A stretch of 64,000 nt of DNA from an uncultured Nitrospirales bacterium (GCA_958295805.1 OY282373.1:1087001-1151000), one strand, 5' to 3'; positions 34,742 through 44,396 are shown, numbered from the stretch's first letter. A program made the numbers and translations. The notes: generated from the letters alone by a model not told the origin.

Positions 34742-36634
34742 TTATCGCTTTCTGGTGTAGACCCACGTGGCGTAGGGGGGAAGGTGAAGTGAGCGTGGTT
34801 CTTGCGGCAAGGTGAGGGTGTGGGGAGCGGGTGTTTCTTGGCGTCCGCCGAATGCCGGTGCATTGGAGTCGAGTTGTACGTCCCATGTTCCTTGCGGGTT
34901 CTTGAATGGGAGGTTCGTCGGGTCCGCGTTGAGACTCAGAATGATGAGCGCCTCCGGGCCTGAGTGCCCCGTTCGATGGATGGTCAGGACTTGGGCTTTT
35001 CGATGGGCCCAGACCTTGAGCCGGTCTTGTGCCCGACCCGGCCCGAGGGCTGGAATCGATTTCCGAAGTTTGATGACGGATTGATACCAATGCTGCAAGC
35101 AACGTTGTCGGTCCGACGGGTTCTGCGTCCATTGAAGGCGTGACCGATCAAACGTGGACGGCGCATGAGGGTCAGGGACGTCTCCCCAGCCGAATGAAGC
35201 AAACTCGGCTTTGCGTCCCCGTCGGACTGCTTCGATGAGGCCGGCGTCGCCGTGATCGATGAAGTAGAGAAACGGCGCGGTCTCCCCATACTCTTCTCCC
35301 ATGAACAACAACGGTACGTTCGCGGAAAGCAGGACCGCGGCGGCCGCCAGTTTGAGTGCTTCAAACGGGATCAGGGTTGAGAGTCGCTCGCCTTGCGCCC
35401 GATTCCCCACTTGATCGTGATTTTGTGAGAACACGACAAATTGCGTGGGAGTGCCGCGTTTGGCCGAATTGCCGTGACGCCGTTCTCTGTGAGCGGAATA
35501 TTGCCCGGAGTACACAAAGCGGTCCTTGATCGCGGTGGTCAGTTGATCGAGTTTCCCGAAGTCCGCGTAGTAGCCGTCCGTTTCCTTGGTCAGGACACCA
35601 TGGAGGGCATGATGAAAGTCATCGCTCCATTGGCCGTCCAGTCCATAGCCTCCTCGGGTGACGGGGGTGATGACTCGTGCGTCGTTGAGGCCGCTTTCTG
35701 CGATGACGTGAACGGCTCGGCTGTGTTGCCGTGCCTGCGCGTGAACGGCTTCGCCGAGTTCTTGCAGGATATGTGTGGCACTGAAATCGAAGATGCCGTG
35801 GATCGCGTCGAGTCGCAGGGCGTCGACGTGATATTCCGTGATCCAATACAGCGCGTTGCTGATGACGAAATGCCGGACGGGATCGCTGTGCGGTCCGTCG
35901 TAGTTGATGGCTTGTCCCCAGGGAGTCTGATAGCGGTGCGTGAAATAGGGGCCGTACTCTCCCAGATAATTGCCTTCGGGGCCGAGGTGGTTGTACACCA
36001 CGTCCATGATGACGGCGAGCCCATGGGCGTGACAGGCGTCCACGAACCGCTTCAGCCCGACGGGGCCGCCGTAATTGGCCTGTGGGGCGAAGAGGTAGGC
36101 ACCGTCGTATCCCCAATTCCGGACTCCCGGAGATTGAGCCACCGGCATCAGTTCAAGCGCGGTCACGCCTACGGCGTCGCGAAGATAGGGCAGTTTTTTG
36201 ATGACTCCGTCAAAGGTGCCTTCCAGTGTGAACGTTCCAACGTGCAGTTCGTAAATAATGAATTCGTCAAGCGGCAATCCCCGCCAATGGCCATCCGTCC
36301 AAGGGAAGTTGAAGGGATCGACGACTACGGATGGCCCGTGTACGCCTTCAGGCTGGAATCGGGAGGCCGGGTCCGGGCGTTGCAGGTATTGGTTGATCGC
36401 GTAGGAATAGAACGCGTCAGCCGATACGCCTGAGACGGTTGCTTCCCAATATCCGTGCTGAGTCGGAGCCAGGGGGATTCTCCGAGGATTCGCCGCGTGA
36501 AGTTCCACGTTCATGGTCTCGGCCCGGGGAGCCCAGACTCTGAAATGGACGGCGTCCGGCGAAATCACTCGCGCCCCGAGATCAAGGTGCCAGGGTTGGG
36601 TCATGTCAGGGTTGATGTCTGGTGACGGGTCCAT
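34742..36634 (-). CDS. treZ: Malto-oligosyltrehalose trehalohydrolase
   Basis: The 630-residue protein begins with a GlgB/TreZ-type N-terminal sandwich (VHFRVWAPRAETMNVELH), then the amylase barrel with VIMDVVYNHLGPEGNY, HVDALRLDAIHGIFD (nucleophile Asp) and IAESGLNDARV (acid Glu). The FIIYELHVGTFTLEGTFDG motif is typical. TreZ cuts trehalose from maltooligosyl-trehalose made by TreY. ATG 36634 is used; ATG 36604 is possible. The gene leads the minus-strand trehalose cluster (treZ, LapA-like gene, glgC, treY) but a 360-base spacer separates it from the others. Confidence 0.93.
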   Translation of the reverse strand: MDPSPDINPDMTQPWHLDLGARVISPDAVHFRVWAPRAETMNVELHAANPRRIPLAPTQHGYWEATVSGVSADAFYSYAINQYLQRPDPASRFQPEGVHGPSVVVDPFNFPWTDGHWRGLPLDEFIIYELHVGTFTLEGTFDGVIKKLPYLRDAVGVTALELMPVAQSPGVRNWGYDGAYLFAPQANYGGPVGLKRFVDACHAHGLAVIMDVVYNHLGPEGNYLGEYGPYFTHRYQTPWGQAINYDGPHSDPVRHFVISNALYWITEYHVDALRLDAIHGIFDFSATHILQELGEAVHAQARQHSRAVHVIAESGLNDARVITPVTRGGYGLDGQWSDDFHHALHGVLTKETDGYYADFGKLDQLTTAIKDRFVYSGQYSAHRERRHGNSAKRGTPTQFVVFSQNHDQVGNRAQGERLSTLIPFEALKLAAAAVLLSANVPLLFMGEEYGETAPFLYFIDHGDAGLIEAVRRGRKAEFASFGWGDVPDPHAPSTFDRSRLQWTQNPSDRQRCLQHWYQSVIKLRKSIPALGPGRAQDRLKVWAHRKAQVLTIHRTGHSGPEALIILSLNADPTNLPFKNPQGTWDVQLDSNAPAFGGRQETPAPHTLTLPQEPRSLHLPPYATWVYTRKR

Positions 36635-36871
36635 GTTCTATCATTGGGATCGTGCGGGGTCCATCATACCAGAATCAGAGCGGGCGGTATGGAGTCATTT
36701 CAAACTTGCCGACAACGGGAGAGGGATTCTCAGGGGTAGCTTATTCAACGTTTGCCAAGATTTGTACACGGCAGGGGAAACGGGTTCGTTGAAGTTCCGG
36801 CGGCCTTTTGTTAATCTCCTTTTTCTCTGGAATTATCCACGATCAGCATCGATTGTACAAAAGGAAAGGCC
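36635..36871. other. Divergent promoter region of treZ and purH
   Basis: About 240 bases. A strong AAAGGAAAGG precedes purH. AT content rises near 36740-36850, compatible with promoters, but no hexamer pair stood out. Confidence 0.4.
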
Positions 36872-38428
36872 ATGGACGGATTGAACCACGCGTTGATCAG
36901 TGTGTCTGATAAGACCGGTGTGGTGGAGTTGGCTAAGGGATTAGTGGAATTGGGTGCCGCGCTTCTCTCGACGGGCGGAACGGCTAAAGCGATGCGCGAG
37001 GCCGGAGTGCCGGTGACGGAAGTGTCTTCGCACACGGGGTCTCCCGAGATTCTGGGGGGGCGGGTCAAAACCCTGCACCCCAAGATTCACGGAGGCGTCT
37101 TAGGGCGACGGAATCAGCCCGATCACGTTCGACAAATGCAGGAGCACGGGATTCCGCCGATTGACGTGGTGGTCGTGAATCTGTATCCGTTTGAATCCAC
37201 GATCGCCGACCCCGCGTGCTCGTTTGAGGAGGCCATCGAACAGATTGATATTGGGGGGCCGTCCATGCTTCGCTCGGCTGCCAAGAATCATGCGGACGTC
37301 GTCGTGATGGTCGATCCAGACGACTATCAGCGCGTGTTGGAGGCGTTGCGGGCCGGGGGCGTGCCTTCGACGCTGCGCCGGGAGTTGGCGCAGAAAGTCT
37401 TTGCTCATACTTCGCGGTACGACGGCATTATTGCGGAGTATCTGAGCCGGCGGCGGGACGGCGGGACGACCGAGAAATTTCCGACGCGGTTATCTCTGAC
37501 GTATGAACGCTCGGCAATCTTGCGATATGGAGAAAATCCTCATCAAGAAGGCGCGTTGTATCGAGAAAGAGGCGGGACGGACCCCTCCATTTCCGGCGGC
37601 CGCCAACTGCACGGTAAGACCATGTCCTATAACAATTATCTGGATGCCGACTCCGCGTTGGAGTTGGTCAAAGAGTTTGCGGACGCGGCGGTCGTCATCA
37701 TCAAACATAATAATCCGTGCGGCGCGGCACTTGGCGGGACCGCGGTTGACGCCTACGTCAAAGCCAGGGAAACGGATCCCGTCTCGGCGTTTGGGGGCGT
37801 CATCGCCTGCAACCGGACGGTCGATCTGGCCATGGCCAAGGAAGTGACCGCCACGTTCGTGGAAGTCCTCGTTGCTCCGGAATTTACCGCGGACGCCTTG
37901 GCCGAGTTGCAACGGAAAAAGGACCTGCGGTTGTTGTCGGTTGGGCCGCTCAACGGCCAAGCCCGCAAGGGTTACGATTTGAAAAAACTCGTCGGCGGGT
38001 TGATCGTACAGGATCGCGACCTTGGAACCCTGCCGGACGTGACCGCGTTGACGGTGCCGACCACGCGGCGCCCCACCGAGACGGAATACGCGGCCTGTGC
38101 GTTTGCATGGAAAGTGTGCAAGCACGTGAAGTCCAACGCCATTGTGTTGGCCGGGGCCACGCAGACCATCGGCATCGGCGCCGGACAGATGAGCCGCGTG
38201 GATTCCGTTGAATTGGCTGAGAGGAAAGCCCGTCTTCCCATCCGGGGTTCCGTCATGGCGTCCGATGCCTTCTTCCCGTTTCGGGATGGAATTGATGCTG
38301 CGGCCAAGGCGGGCGTGACCGCCGTGATCCAACCCGGCGGCAGTATCCGGGACGAAGAAGTCGTCAAGGCCGCGGATGAACACAAGTTGGCCATGATTAT
38401 GACCGGTATGCGGCATTTTCGACATTAA
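36872..38428 (+). CDS. purH: Bifunctional AICAR formyltransferase / IMP cyclohydrolase
   Basis: A 518-residue PurH with the usual two domains: the N-terminal MGS-like cyclohydrolase (HALISVSDKTGVVELAKGL, LLSTGGTAKAMREAGV, GRVKTLHPKIHGG) and the C-terminal transformylase (RYGENPHQEGALYRE, IKHNNPCGAA, FPFRDGIDAAAKAGVTAVIQPGGSIRD). It carries out the last two steps of IMP synthesis. The start is fixed by AAAGGAAAGG. purD follows after 76 bases in the same direction, so the two probably form an operon. Confidence 0.98.
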   Translation: MDGLNHALISVSDKTGVVELAKGLVELGAALLSTGGTAKAMREAGVPVTEVSSHTGSPEILGGRVKTLHPKIHGGVLGRRNQPDHVRQMQEHGIPPIDVVVVNLYPFESTIADPACSFEEAIEQIDIGGPSMLRSAAKNHADVVVMVDPDDYQRVLEALRAGGVPSTLRRELAQKVFAHTSRYDGIIAEYLSRRRDGGTTEKFPTRLSLTYERSAILRYGENPHQEGALYRERGGTDPSISGGRQLHGKTMSYNNYLDADSALELVKEFADAAVVIIKHNNPCGAALGGTAVDAYVKARETDPVSAFGGVIACNRTVDLAMAKEVTATFVEVLVAPEFTADALAELQRKKDLRLLSVGPLNGQARKGYDLKKLVGGLIVQDRDLGTLPDVTALTVPTTRRPTETEYAACAFAWKVCKHVKSNAIVLAGATQTIGIGAGQMSRVDSVELAERKARLPIRGSVMASDAFFPFRDGIDAAAKAGVTAVIQPGGSIRDEEVVKAADEHKLAMIMTGMRHFRH

Positions 38429-38504
38429 AAGACATGAAAAGTGAGGGCAGTGGTCAAGGCCGGTGCGAGAGCCGCTCCTCACGATGGGCCACGAGCTCAA
38501 ATTC

Positions 38505-39782
38505 ATGAAGATTCTGGTCATTGGCGGTGGAGGACGTGAACACGCGTTGGTGTGGAAATTGGCGCAGAGTCCTCGGGTGACCGGACTCTATTGTGCTCCT
38601 GGAAATGCCGGCATCGGTCGGCACGCCACCTGCGTGCCGCTTTCGGCGACCGACTTACCCGGTCTTCAAACATTCGCTCAAGAAAAAGCCATCGATTTAA
38701 CGGTCGTCGGACCGGAGGCGCCGTTGGCGTTGGGCATTGCGGATCTGTTTCGCCGGAGCAAACTGAAAATATTCGGTCCCACCAGAAACGCCGCGAAGAT
38801 CGAAGCCAGTAAATCGTTTGCCAAGAACCTGATGGTGCGGCAAGGGATTCCAACGGCGGAGTCCCGCACGTTTGACGGCGTTGGTCCCGCGTTCACGTAC
38901 ATCGAGAACCGCACGCCACCCGTAGTGGTGAAGGCCGACGGGTTGGCCCAGGGCAAGGGGGTTGTGGTTGCCGGGACGAGGCAGGAAGCACGGGACGCAG
39001 TGAGCCGGATGTTGGAGCATCAAGCCTTGGGCGAGGCTGGTCGGCAAGTGGTCATTGAAGAATATCTGCAAGGGGAGGAACTTACGCTGATGGCCTTTGT
39101 GGATGGGAAAACCGTGGTCCCGATGCTGGCGGCACAAGATCATAAGCGAATCGGCGAAGGCGATACGGGCTCCAATACCGGTGGCATGGGGGCTTATGCT
39201 CCGGCACCATTGGCTACCCCGGCCTTACGTGATGAAATCATGCGAAACGTGTTGCAACCCGCGGTCGAAGGATTGTCACGCCTGGGCAGCCCCTTCTACG
39301 GGGTGTTGTATGCGGGACTCATGGTCAAGGACGGAACTCCCTACGTGTTGGAGTTTAATGCCCGGTTCGGCGACCCTGAGACTCAAGTGGTGCTGCCGTT
39401 GTTGAACACCGATCTTCTGGACGTTCTGGAAGCCGTGGTTGACCATCGTTTGGATCAGATCCATCTCGAATGGTCCGAGCAATCCGCGGTGTGTGTGGTC
39501 ATGGCTTCCGGCGGCTATCCCGGCCGGTCTACGAGTGGCGTGCCCATCACCGGGCTTCCTTCACCGCGTCTGGATCATGCCGCCGTGTTTCACGCCGGAA
39601 CGGCTTTGAAGTGCCACGACGTTGTGACGGCCGGCGGTCGGGTGTTGGGGGTGACGGCTTGGGGGCCTTCCCTCAAGACGGCCCATGATCGTGCCTATGA
39701 GGTTGCGAAGCCCATCAAGTTTGCAGGGCAATATTTTCGTACCGATATTGCCGGACGAGCGTTGGCGGAACGGAACGGGTGA
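38505..39782 (+). CDS. purD: Phosphoribosylamine-glycine ligase
   Basis: ATG 38505 gives 425 residues, the normal PurD length, and begins with the conserved MKILVIGGGGREHALVWKL. ATP-grasp segments are present (VVKADGLAQGKGVVVA, EEYLQGEELTLMAFVDG, GSNTGGMGAYAPAP, EFNARFGDPETQVVLP). The enzyme joins glycine to phosphoribosylamine in purine synthesis. It is the second gene of a purH-purD unit. The last 20 residues (FRTDIAGRALAERNG) match the family. Confidence 0.97.
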   Translation: MKILVIGGGGREHALVWKLAQSPRVTGLYCAPGNAGIGRHATCVPLSATDLPGLQTFAQEKAIDLTVVGPEAPLALGIADLFRRSKLKIFGPTRNAAKIEASKSFAKNLMVRQGIPTAESRTFDGVGPAFTYIENRTPPVVVKADGLAQGKGVVVAGTRQEARDAVSRMLEHQALGEAGRQVVIEEYLQGEELTLMAFVDGKTVVPMLAAQDHKRIGEGDTGSNTGGMGAYAPAPLATPALRDEIMRNVLQPAVEGLSRLGSPFYGVLYAGLMVKDGTPYVLEFNARFGDPETQVVLPLLNTDLLDVLEAVVDHRLDQIHLEWSEQSAVCVVMASGGYPGRSTSGVPITGLPSPRLDHAAVFHAGTALKCHDVVTAGGRVLGVTAWGPSLKTAHDRAYEVAKPIKFAGQYFRTDIAGRALAERNG

Positions 39783-39857
39783 ATGATTCCATTCCTCGTA
39801 TGCCCGATCTCCTCCGGCTGCATTCAGGAAAACTCTTCGATTTCCGACTCCAACTGA

Positions 39858-40550
39858 TTGTCGAGTGAAAAGCTGTCGCTCGTGGCCAACATTCTCCACG
39901 TTCCTCCCGTTCCTTCTCCGTCCTTTTTCTCCTCGATTGTGGATCTCGTTCGTCAGGGCGGGGTACTGGCCGTTGGGACGGAAAGTTCGTATGCCCTGGC
40001 CGCTTCAATTTCACGTCCTCACGCGCTGGAGCGCGTGGTCGCGATGAAAGGGCGGCCTCCCGGGAAACCTCTTCTCGTGCTGATAGCAGAACGGAGTCGC
40101 CTGGATTCGTTGGCCGAATCCGTTCCATCCTGGACGCACGGGCTCTTGAACGAATTCTGGCCGGGGCCGTTGACCGTGATTTTTTCGGCCGGACCGACGG
40201 TATCTTCTACGTTGACGGCAGGGACCGGCACCATCGGCGTGCGGGTGCCCGGGTCGTCATTTCTGCGGTCGCTGTTACAGCGGACCGGCCCGTTGACGGG
40301 GACGAGTGCCAATCGATCCGGGGACGCTCCTTGTCTGACCGCCGAAGCCGTTGAAGCCTCATTGGGTCCCGATGTTGATTGGATTCTTGACACCGGACCG
40401 GCTTCAGGAGATCGACCGTCTACCTTATTGAGCGTGGTGAACGAGCCCGTCGTTCTTCGACCCGGACCCGTGACGGCACACGATCTCCAACGGGTTTTAT
40501 CACAAACCGGTCAGACGGTTGAGATTCCCGACGTCGAACCGCTACATTGA
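39858..40550 (+). CDS. Sua5/YciO/YrdC-family protein
   Basis: A 230-residue protein starting at TTG 39858 or GTG 39882; neither has a clear ribosome site. The conserved core is present: [56 protein letters not shown] and [15 protein letters not shown]. The family makes threonylcarbamoyl-AMP for the t6A modification of tRNAs. The usual TxYG signature is altered here to ESSYAL, so a related rather than canonical activity is possible. It lies between purD and threonine aldolase. Confidence 0.85.
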   Translation: MSSEKLSLVANILHVPPVPSPSFFSSIVDLVRQGGVLAVGTESSYALAASISRPHALERVVAMKGRPPGKPLLVLIAERSRLDSLAESVPSWTHGLLNEFWPGPLTVIFSAGPTVSSTLTAGTGTIGVRVPGSSFLRSLLQRTGPLTGTSANRSGDAPCLTAEAVEASLGPDVDWILDTGPASGDRPSTLLSVVNEPVVLRPGPVTAHDLQRVLSQTGQTVEIPDVEPLH

Positions 40551-40567
40551 CCCGTGAAGGTCCTGCG

Positions 40568-41599
40568 ATGATTGATCTGCGAAGTGATACGGTCACGAAA
40601 CCGACTCCGGAGATGAGGGCGGCCATGGCGCAAGCCGAGGTCGGGGATGACGTGTATGGTGAAGATCCAACGAGCAACGCCCTGGAAGCCAAGGCCGCGC
40701 AATTGTTGGGGAAGGAAGCCGCCCTGTTTGTTCCAACGGGAGTGATGGCCAACCAACTGTCCATCCGGTTGCACACGCGGCCCGGTGACGAGGTTATGGT
40801 GGAAGAGACCGCGCACATTATTCGCTATGAGGGTGGATCGGCTTCTGCGCTGTCTCAAGTCCAATTGTGTTGTCTCCGGGGAGAGCGGGGGCTTTTGACC
40901 CCGGATCGTATTGTGGCGGCGATTCGGCCGAAAGACGTTCACAATCCACCGACGACCTTGTTGTGCCTGGAACAGACGCACAATTTCGGCGGAGGGTCGG
41001 TGTACCCGTTGTCCCGAATCCAGGAGATCACGAAGGTGGCGAAAGACCGGGGGCTGGCGTTGCACTTGGACGGGGCGCGATTGTTTAACGCGGTGTCGGC
41101 CGTCGGGACGTCTGCCGCGGAGTTTGCGAAGCCGTTCGATACCGTGTCGTTCTGTCTGTCCAAAGGGCTGGGGGCTCCCGTCGGTTCACTGATCGGGTCA
41201 ACCCGGGAGAACGTCGTCAAGCTGCGACGGTTGCGAAAAATGTTTGGAGGCGGGATGCGACAAGTCGGCGTTCTGGCTGCCGCGGGCCTCTACGCGTTGG
41301 ATCACCACGTTGCCAGACTGCGAGATGACCACGACAACGCCAAGCATTTCGCCCTGCAACTCCAACAGATTCCGGCCGTGTACGTTGATCCTGACCGGGT
41401 GGACACGAACATCGTCATGTTCGAGGTCGTCCGCAGCGATCGTTCAACGCAGGAATTACTCAACGCCTTCAAGGATGTCGGGGTGTTGCTGAACGCCGTA
41501 GGAGAGCATCGGTATCGGGTCGTCACCCATTTGGACGCGTCGAAGGCGGACGTTGAAGACGCGGCGCATCGGATCGGCCAAGCGTTGGCGGCTGAATAA
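40568..41599 (+). CDS. ltaE: Low-specificity L-threonine aldolase
   Basis: ATG 40568 after GAAGG gives 343 residues. Family motifs are clear: [42 protein letters not shown] and the PLP lysine in [14 protein letters not shown]. The enzyme splits threonine or allo-threonine into glycine and acetaldehyde. Glycine is the PurD substrate, so the placement beside purine genes is sensible. The gene starts 17 bases after the Sua5-like stop, suggesting one transcript. Confidence 0.95.
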   Translation: MIDLRSDTVTKPTPEMRAAMAQAEVGDDVYGEDPTSNALEAKAAQLLGKEAALFVPTGVMANQLSIRLHTRPGDEVMVEETAHIIRYEGGSASALSQVQLCCLRGERGLLTPDRIVAAIRPKDVHNPPTTLLCLEQTHNFGGGSVYPLSRIQEITKVAKDRGLALHLDGARLFNAVSAVGTSAAEFAKPFDTVSFCLSKGLGAPVGSLIGSTRENVVKLRRLRKMFGGGMRQVGVLAAAGLYALDHHVARLRDDHDNAKHFALQLQQIPAVYVDPDRVDTNIVMFEVVRSDRSTQELLNAFKDVGVLLNAVGEHRYRVVTHLDASKADVEDAAHRIGQALAAE

Positions 41600-41609
41600 G
41601 GACGGCACC

Positions 41610-41816
41610 ATGGGAACACGCGACCGAGATTGGCCGGGATATACGACGTGGTTTTGTTGCCCTGATTGCGGACGGCTCTGGACGTATCAAGGCAAGGACG
41701 TGGTGGCATTGGATCCGAAGTTTGCCTTGGGTCCGGCCTCAGCCAGCGAAGGGATTCCGAGTCAGACGTGTGCGATCTGCGATGGATCGAAAAATGCGCC
41801 GGCCGCGGAGATTTGA
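41610..41816 (+). CDS. Small zinc-ribbon protein
   Basis: ATG 41610 after AAGGAC gives 68 residues. Two CXXC pairs (CPDC and CAIC) spaced about 36 residues apart should bind zinc. An aromatic N-terminus (WPGYTTWF) precedes the first knuckle. Function unknown. It is 10 bases after ltaE, so it is probably the last gene of the purH transcript. Confidence 0.65.
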   Translation: MGTRDRDWPGYTTWFCCPDCGRLWTYQGKDVVALDPKFALGPASASEGIPSQTCAICDGSKNAPAAEI

Positions 41817-41840
41817 AACTTGGCACGAGTGACCGGACGC

Positions 41841-42266
41841 TTATTTCAAGGAAACGGCCCCGCCGTTGACGTCCGTTTCTCCTGCTGCCACCGTTGTTTT
41901 TTCCAGCGTCCATTCAGACGGGGTGATGGTGAGGGTGTGGGCCTTCAAGGTATAAAACTCACCCCGTGAGATGACGAGCCGCCCATTCTCTGCAAGGTCC
42001 ACGTGCAGAACGGCTTTGCCGGTCTCCTGATGCCGCAGCACCAGACTCGTGGGACTTTTTTCCAACGCATAGGCTCTGCCCTCGTTAATGGCCAACGTGC
42101 TTTTCATGAGTTTCACCGGCATTCTGCCGCTCGTATCAAACATCGCGAACGTGACCCTTGGAAACCCGCCTGCCGGGTGTCGCTCGATTTCGATCTGAGG
42201 TGCCCCCTCAATTTCAATGGTTCCATTGCTGTTTCGGTAAAGATGTGCGCCGATCTGAACGTCCAT
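41841..42266 (-). CDS. Hypothetical beta-rich protein
   Basis: A 141-residue protein with alternating hydrophobic residues suggesting a beta sandwich (VTFAMFDTSGRMPVKLMKSTLAI, KAVLHVDLAENGRLVISRGEF). No signal peptide, membrane segment or cysteine is visible. I do not recognise the family. It is convergent with the zinc-ribbon gene and lies downstream of comM on the same strand, separated by a hairpin repeat. Confidence 0.6.
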   Translation of the reverse strand: MDVQIGAHLYRNSNGTIEIEGAPQIEIERHPAGGFPRVTFAMFDTSGRMPVKLMKSTLAINEGRAYALEKSPTSLVLRHQETGKAVLHVDLAENGRLVISRGEFYTLKAHTLTITPSEWTLEKTTVAAGETDVNGGAVSLK

Positions 42267-42334
42267 GTCCCGTTGTGACCTCTCTTCCCAATGATGAGAC
42301 CGTTAGAAGATCGAATACGCTTCTCTCAAGAACC

Positions 42335-42374
42335 TCTCCCTCACCCTGGCCCTCTCCCACGGGGAGAGGGAAGG
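42335..42374. repeat. GC-rich hairpin repeat
   Basis: CCCTCTCCCACGGGGAGAGGG core with a CTCACCCTGG flank, immediately downstream of comM. It belongs to the same class as the copies near 12 kb and 34.7 kb and may terminate comM. Confidence 0.75.
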
Positions 42375-42394
42375 AGACCGGCTCGAGTCCCTGG

Positions 42395-43918
42395 TTAGAG
42401 GAGGGTTGCCCGATCCATGCTCCGATATTGGATGGCCTCGGCGAGATGCGGGGGTTGAATCGTTTCTGAGTCTGCCAAATCCGCAATGGTTCGTGCAACG
42501 CGAAGGATTCGCCCATACGCTCTTGCCGAGAGTCCCAATTGCGTGACGGCCTGGTTCAGGAGGGTGCGGCCGGTTTCGTTTATCCGGCAATGGGTTCGCA
42601 TCGGTCTGGGTTTGAGTTGGGCATTGGTAAACAGATTGTCGTCCTGATACCGATTGGCCTGAATGTGACGAGCATCGGCCACGCGCTTTTGAATGGACGT
42701 GGAACGTTCCGCGACTTGCTCGTGCCCTAGGTCGGCCACGGGCACCGCCGGGACTTCGACGTGAATATCAAGACGGTCCCGGAGCGGGCCGGACAGCCGG
42801 CCCCGATATCGCCGGATTTGCTGAGGCGTACAGATACATTCTCGCGTCCGGTCGCCGTAATGCCCGCACGGGCAGGGGTTCATGGCGACAACCAACATGA
42901 ATCGCGCCGGATATTGAAGGGAGGCGTTGACTCTCGTCACGGTCACGGTGCCGTCTTCGAGCGGCTGTCGTAACCCATCAAGGACCGATCGCTTAAATTC
43001 CAGGACTTCATCCAGAAATAAGACGCCATGATGTGCCATGGATACTTCGCCTGGTTTGGGGATGGTGCCCCCGCCAATGAGACCGGCGTCCGAGATCGTA
43101 TGGTGGGGCGCGCGAAAGGGTCGGGTGGTGATGAGCGATTGATTCGGGGAGAGCGTGCCCGCCACGCTGTGTACGCAGGTGGTTTCCAGGGCTTCTTGTG
43201 GTCGGAGGGGCGGCAAGATGCCGGGAAGGCGTTGGGCCAACATGGTTTTCCCTGCCCCCGGTGGTCCGATCAGCAGGACGTTGTGTCCTCCGGCCGCGGC
43301 GACTTCCAAGGCGCGTTTGGCGTGAGTCTGTCCACGAACGTCGGCGAAATCTTCGGCGGGGCTGGGCGTTTGAAAATATTGTTGCGTATCGACGCGGACC
43401 GGGAGCAAGGGTTCGTTGCCCTGAAAAAACTCCATCACTTCGGGGAGCGTATGCGCGCCGTAGACTTTGACGTGATCCACGACCGCGGCTTCGCGGGCGT
43501 TTTCGATCGGCAGGATGAGGGGACGTTGGTGTTGACACAACAGCCCAATGGATAATGCGCCGGTGACGGGCTTGATTCGGCCGTCCAGCGACAGTTCGCC
43601 GACCAACACGTATTGTTGGGCCGTTTCTTGGGAAATGAAGCCTTCGGCGACCAGGAGGCCGATGGCCATGCTCAATTCGAGCCCTGATCCTTCTTTTTTC
43701 CACCCGGCGGGCGCGAGATTGACCGTGATTTTTTTGGGAGGAAAGGAGAAGCCGGTGTTTTTGAGTGCCGCCCGGATGCGGTCCCGGCTTTCCCGAACGG
43801 TTGCATCAGGCAGACCCACGATGGAAAATTGTGGAAGCCCGCCGCCAATATCGACTTCCACTTCAATCAGGTGGGCCTCTAAGCCAAGGAGTCCGGCACT
43901 GAAGACTTTTGCGAGCAC
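42395..43918 (-). CDS. comM: ComM/YifB-family AAA+ protein (Mg-chelatase-like)
   Basis: GTG 43918 after GAGG gives 507 residues. Domains: an N-terminal ChlI-like fold (VEVDIGGGLPQFSIVGLPDATVRES), the AAA+ core with Walker A GPPGAGKTML and Walker B GVLFLDEVLEF, and a C-terminal Mg-chelatase-like helical part. A zinc-type CPCGHYGDRTRECIC motif lies in the insert. Members extend homologous branches during natural transformation as hexameric helicases. The gene is not close to other competence genes here. Length and motif order are normal. Confidence 0.95.
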   Translation of the reverse strand: MLAKVFSAGLLGLEAHLIEVEVDIGGGLPQFSIVGLPDATVRESRDRIRAALKNTGFSFPPKKITVNLAPAGWKKEGSGLELSMAIGLLVAEGFISQETAQQYVLVGELSLDGRIKPVTGALSIGLLCQHQRPLILPIENAREAAVVDHVKVYGAHTLPEVMEFFQGNEPLLPVRVDTQQYFQTPSPAEDFADVRGQTHAKRALEVAAAGGHNVLLIGPPGAGKTMLAQRLPGILPPLRPQEALETTCVHSVAGTLSPNQSLITTRPFRAPHHTISDAGLIGGGTIPKPGEVSMAHHGVLFLDEVLEFKRSVLDGLRQPLEDGTVTVTRVNASLQYPARFMLVVAMNPCPCGHYGDRTRECICTPQQIRRYRGRLSGPLRDRLDIHVEVPAVPVADLGHEQVAERSTSIQKRVADARHIQANRYQDDNLFTNAQLKPRPMRTHCRINETGRTLLNQAVTQLGLSARAYGRILRVARTIADLADSETIQPPHLAEAIQYRSMDRATLL

Positions 43919-44013
43919 GGCGGCCTCGGGGGAGTAGACAAAAGCGAGAGCGTGCGATGATTATAGTCGCGGGGGTTGGACGTTTTCAACGCGGTGTATG
44001 GGGCCACCATTTG

Positions 44014-44098
44014 TCATGCCCGCGAAAGCGGGAATGTGGTGCAGGGGGGCGCGATGAGATCGCGCAGCTACGAGTCCTTCCCGCGCACGCGGGAATCC
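44014..44098. repeat. CCCGCGAAAGCGGGAAT-type palindromes
   Basis: Two palindromic words (CCCGCGAAAGCGGG and CCCGCGCACGCGGG) in inverted arrangement around GCGATGAGATCGCGCAGCTA, which matches half of the 345-base repeat block. Confidence 0.65.
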
Positions 44099-44202
44099 AG
44101 GGGCATGGGTAGGGCTTCCAGGCATGGTGGCCTGTGCGTGGTGCTGACCATTCCCCACCCTTGTGATAGAAGGGAAAAGACGCTGGATTCCCGCTTAAAA
44201 CT

Positions 44203-44317
44203 GCGGGAATGACAAGAGGAGGAGGCGGGAATGACAAGAGGAGGGCGGGAATGACAAGAGAAGGGCCGGGATGACAAGAGGGTGCCGGGAATGACAAGAG
44301 GGGGGTGTGGGAATGAC
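44203..44317 (+). repeat. 20-base tandem repeat
   Basis: Five to six units of GCGGGAATGACAAGAGGAGG with substitutions in the last bases; starts near 44203, 44225, 44245, 44265, 44285 and 44306. The unit derives from the CGGGAATGAC end of the palindrome repeat. Confidence 0.85.
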
Positions 44318-44396
44318 GGACGAGCCACTGGTCACGGGTCACTGGCCACGAGCCACTGGCCGACGCAGGAATGACGGGGGTGAGAGGTGAGTGATG

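Larger units (their letters stand above)
43919..44396. other. Repeat-filled spacer
   Basis: About 480 bases between divergent comM and a secreted hypothetical gene, mostly repeat: a GTCATGCCCGCGAAAGCGGG palindrome, half of the GATGAGATCGCGCAGCTACGA block known from the 12-kb array, and a 20-base tandem array. Confidence 0.65.

Noticed and set aside
35441-36433. A 330-codon plus-strand frame opposite treZ
   Set aside because: Shadow of TreZ; the composition follows the complementary strand.
37490-38521. A 343-codon minus-strand open frame opposite purH
   Set aside because: It is antisense to well-conserved PurH and shows no domain or ribosome site.
44203-44317. Possible CRISPR array
   Set aside because: Units are contiguous without unique spacers, and no cas genes are present.
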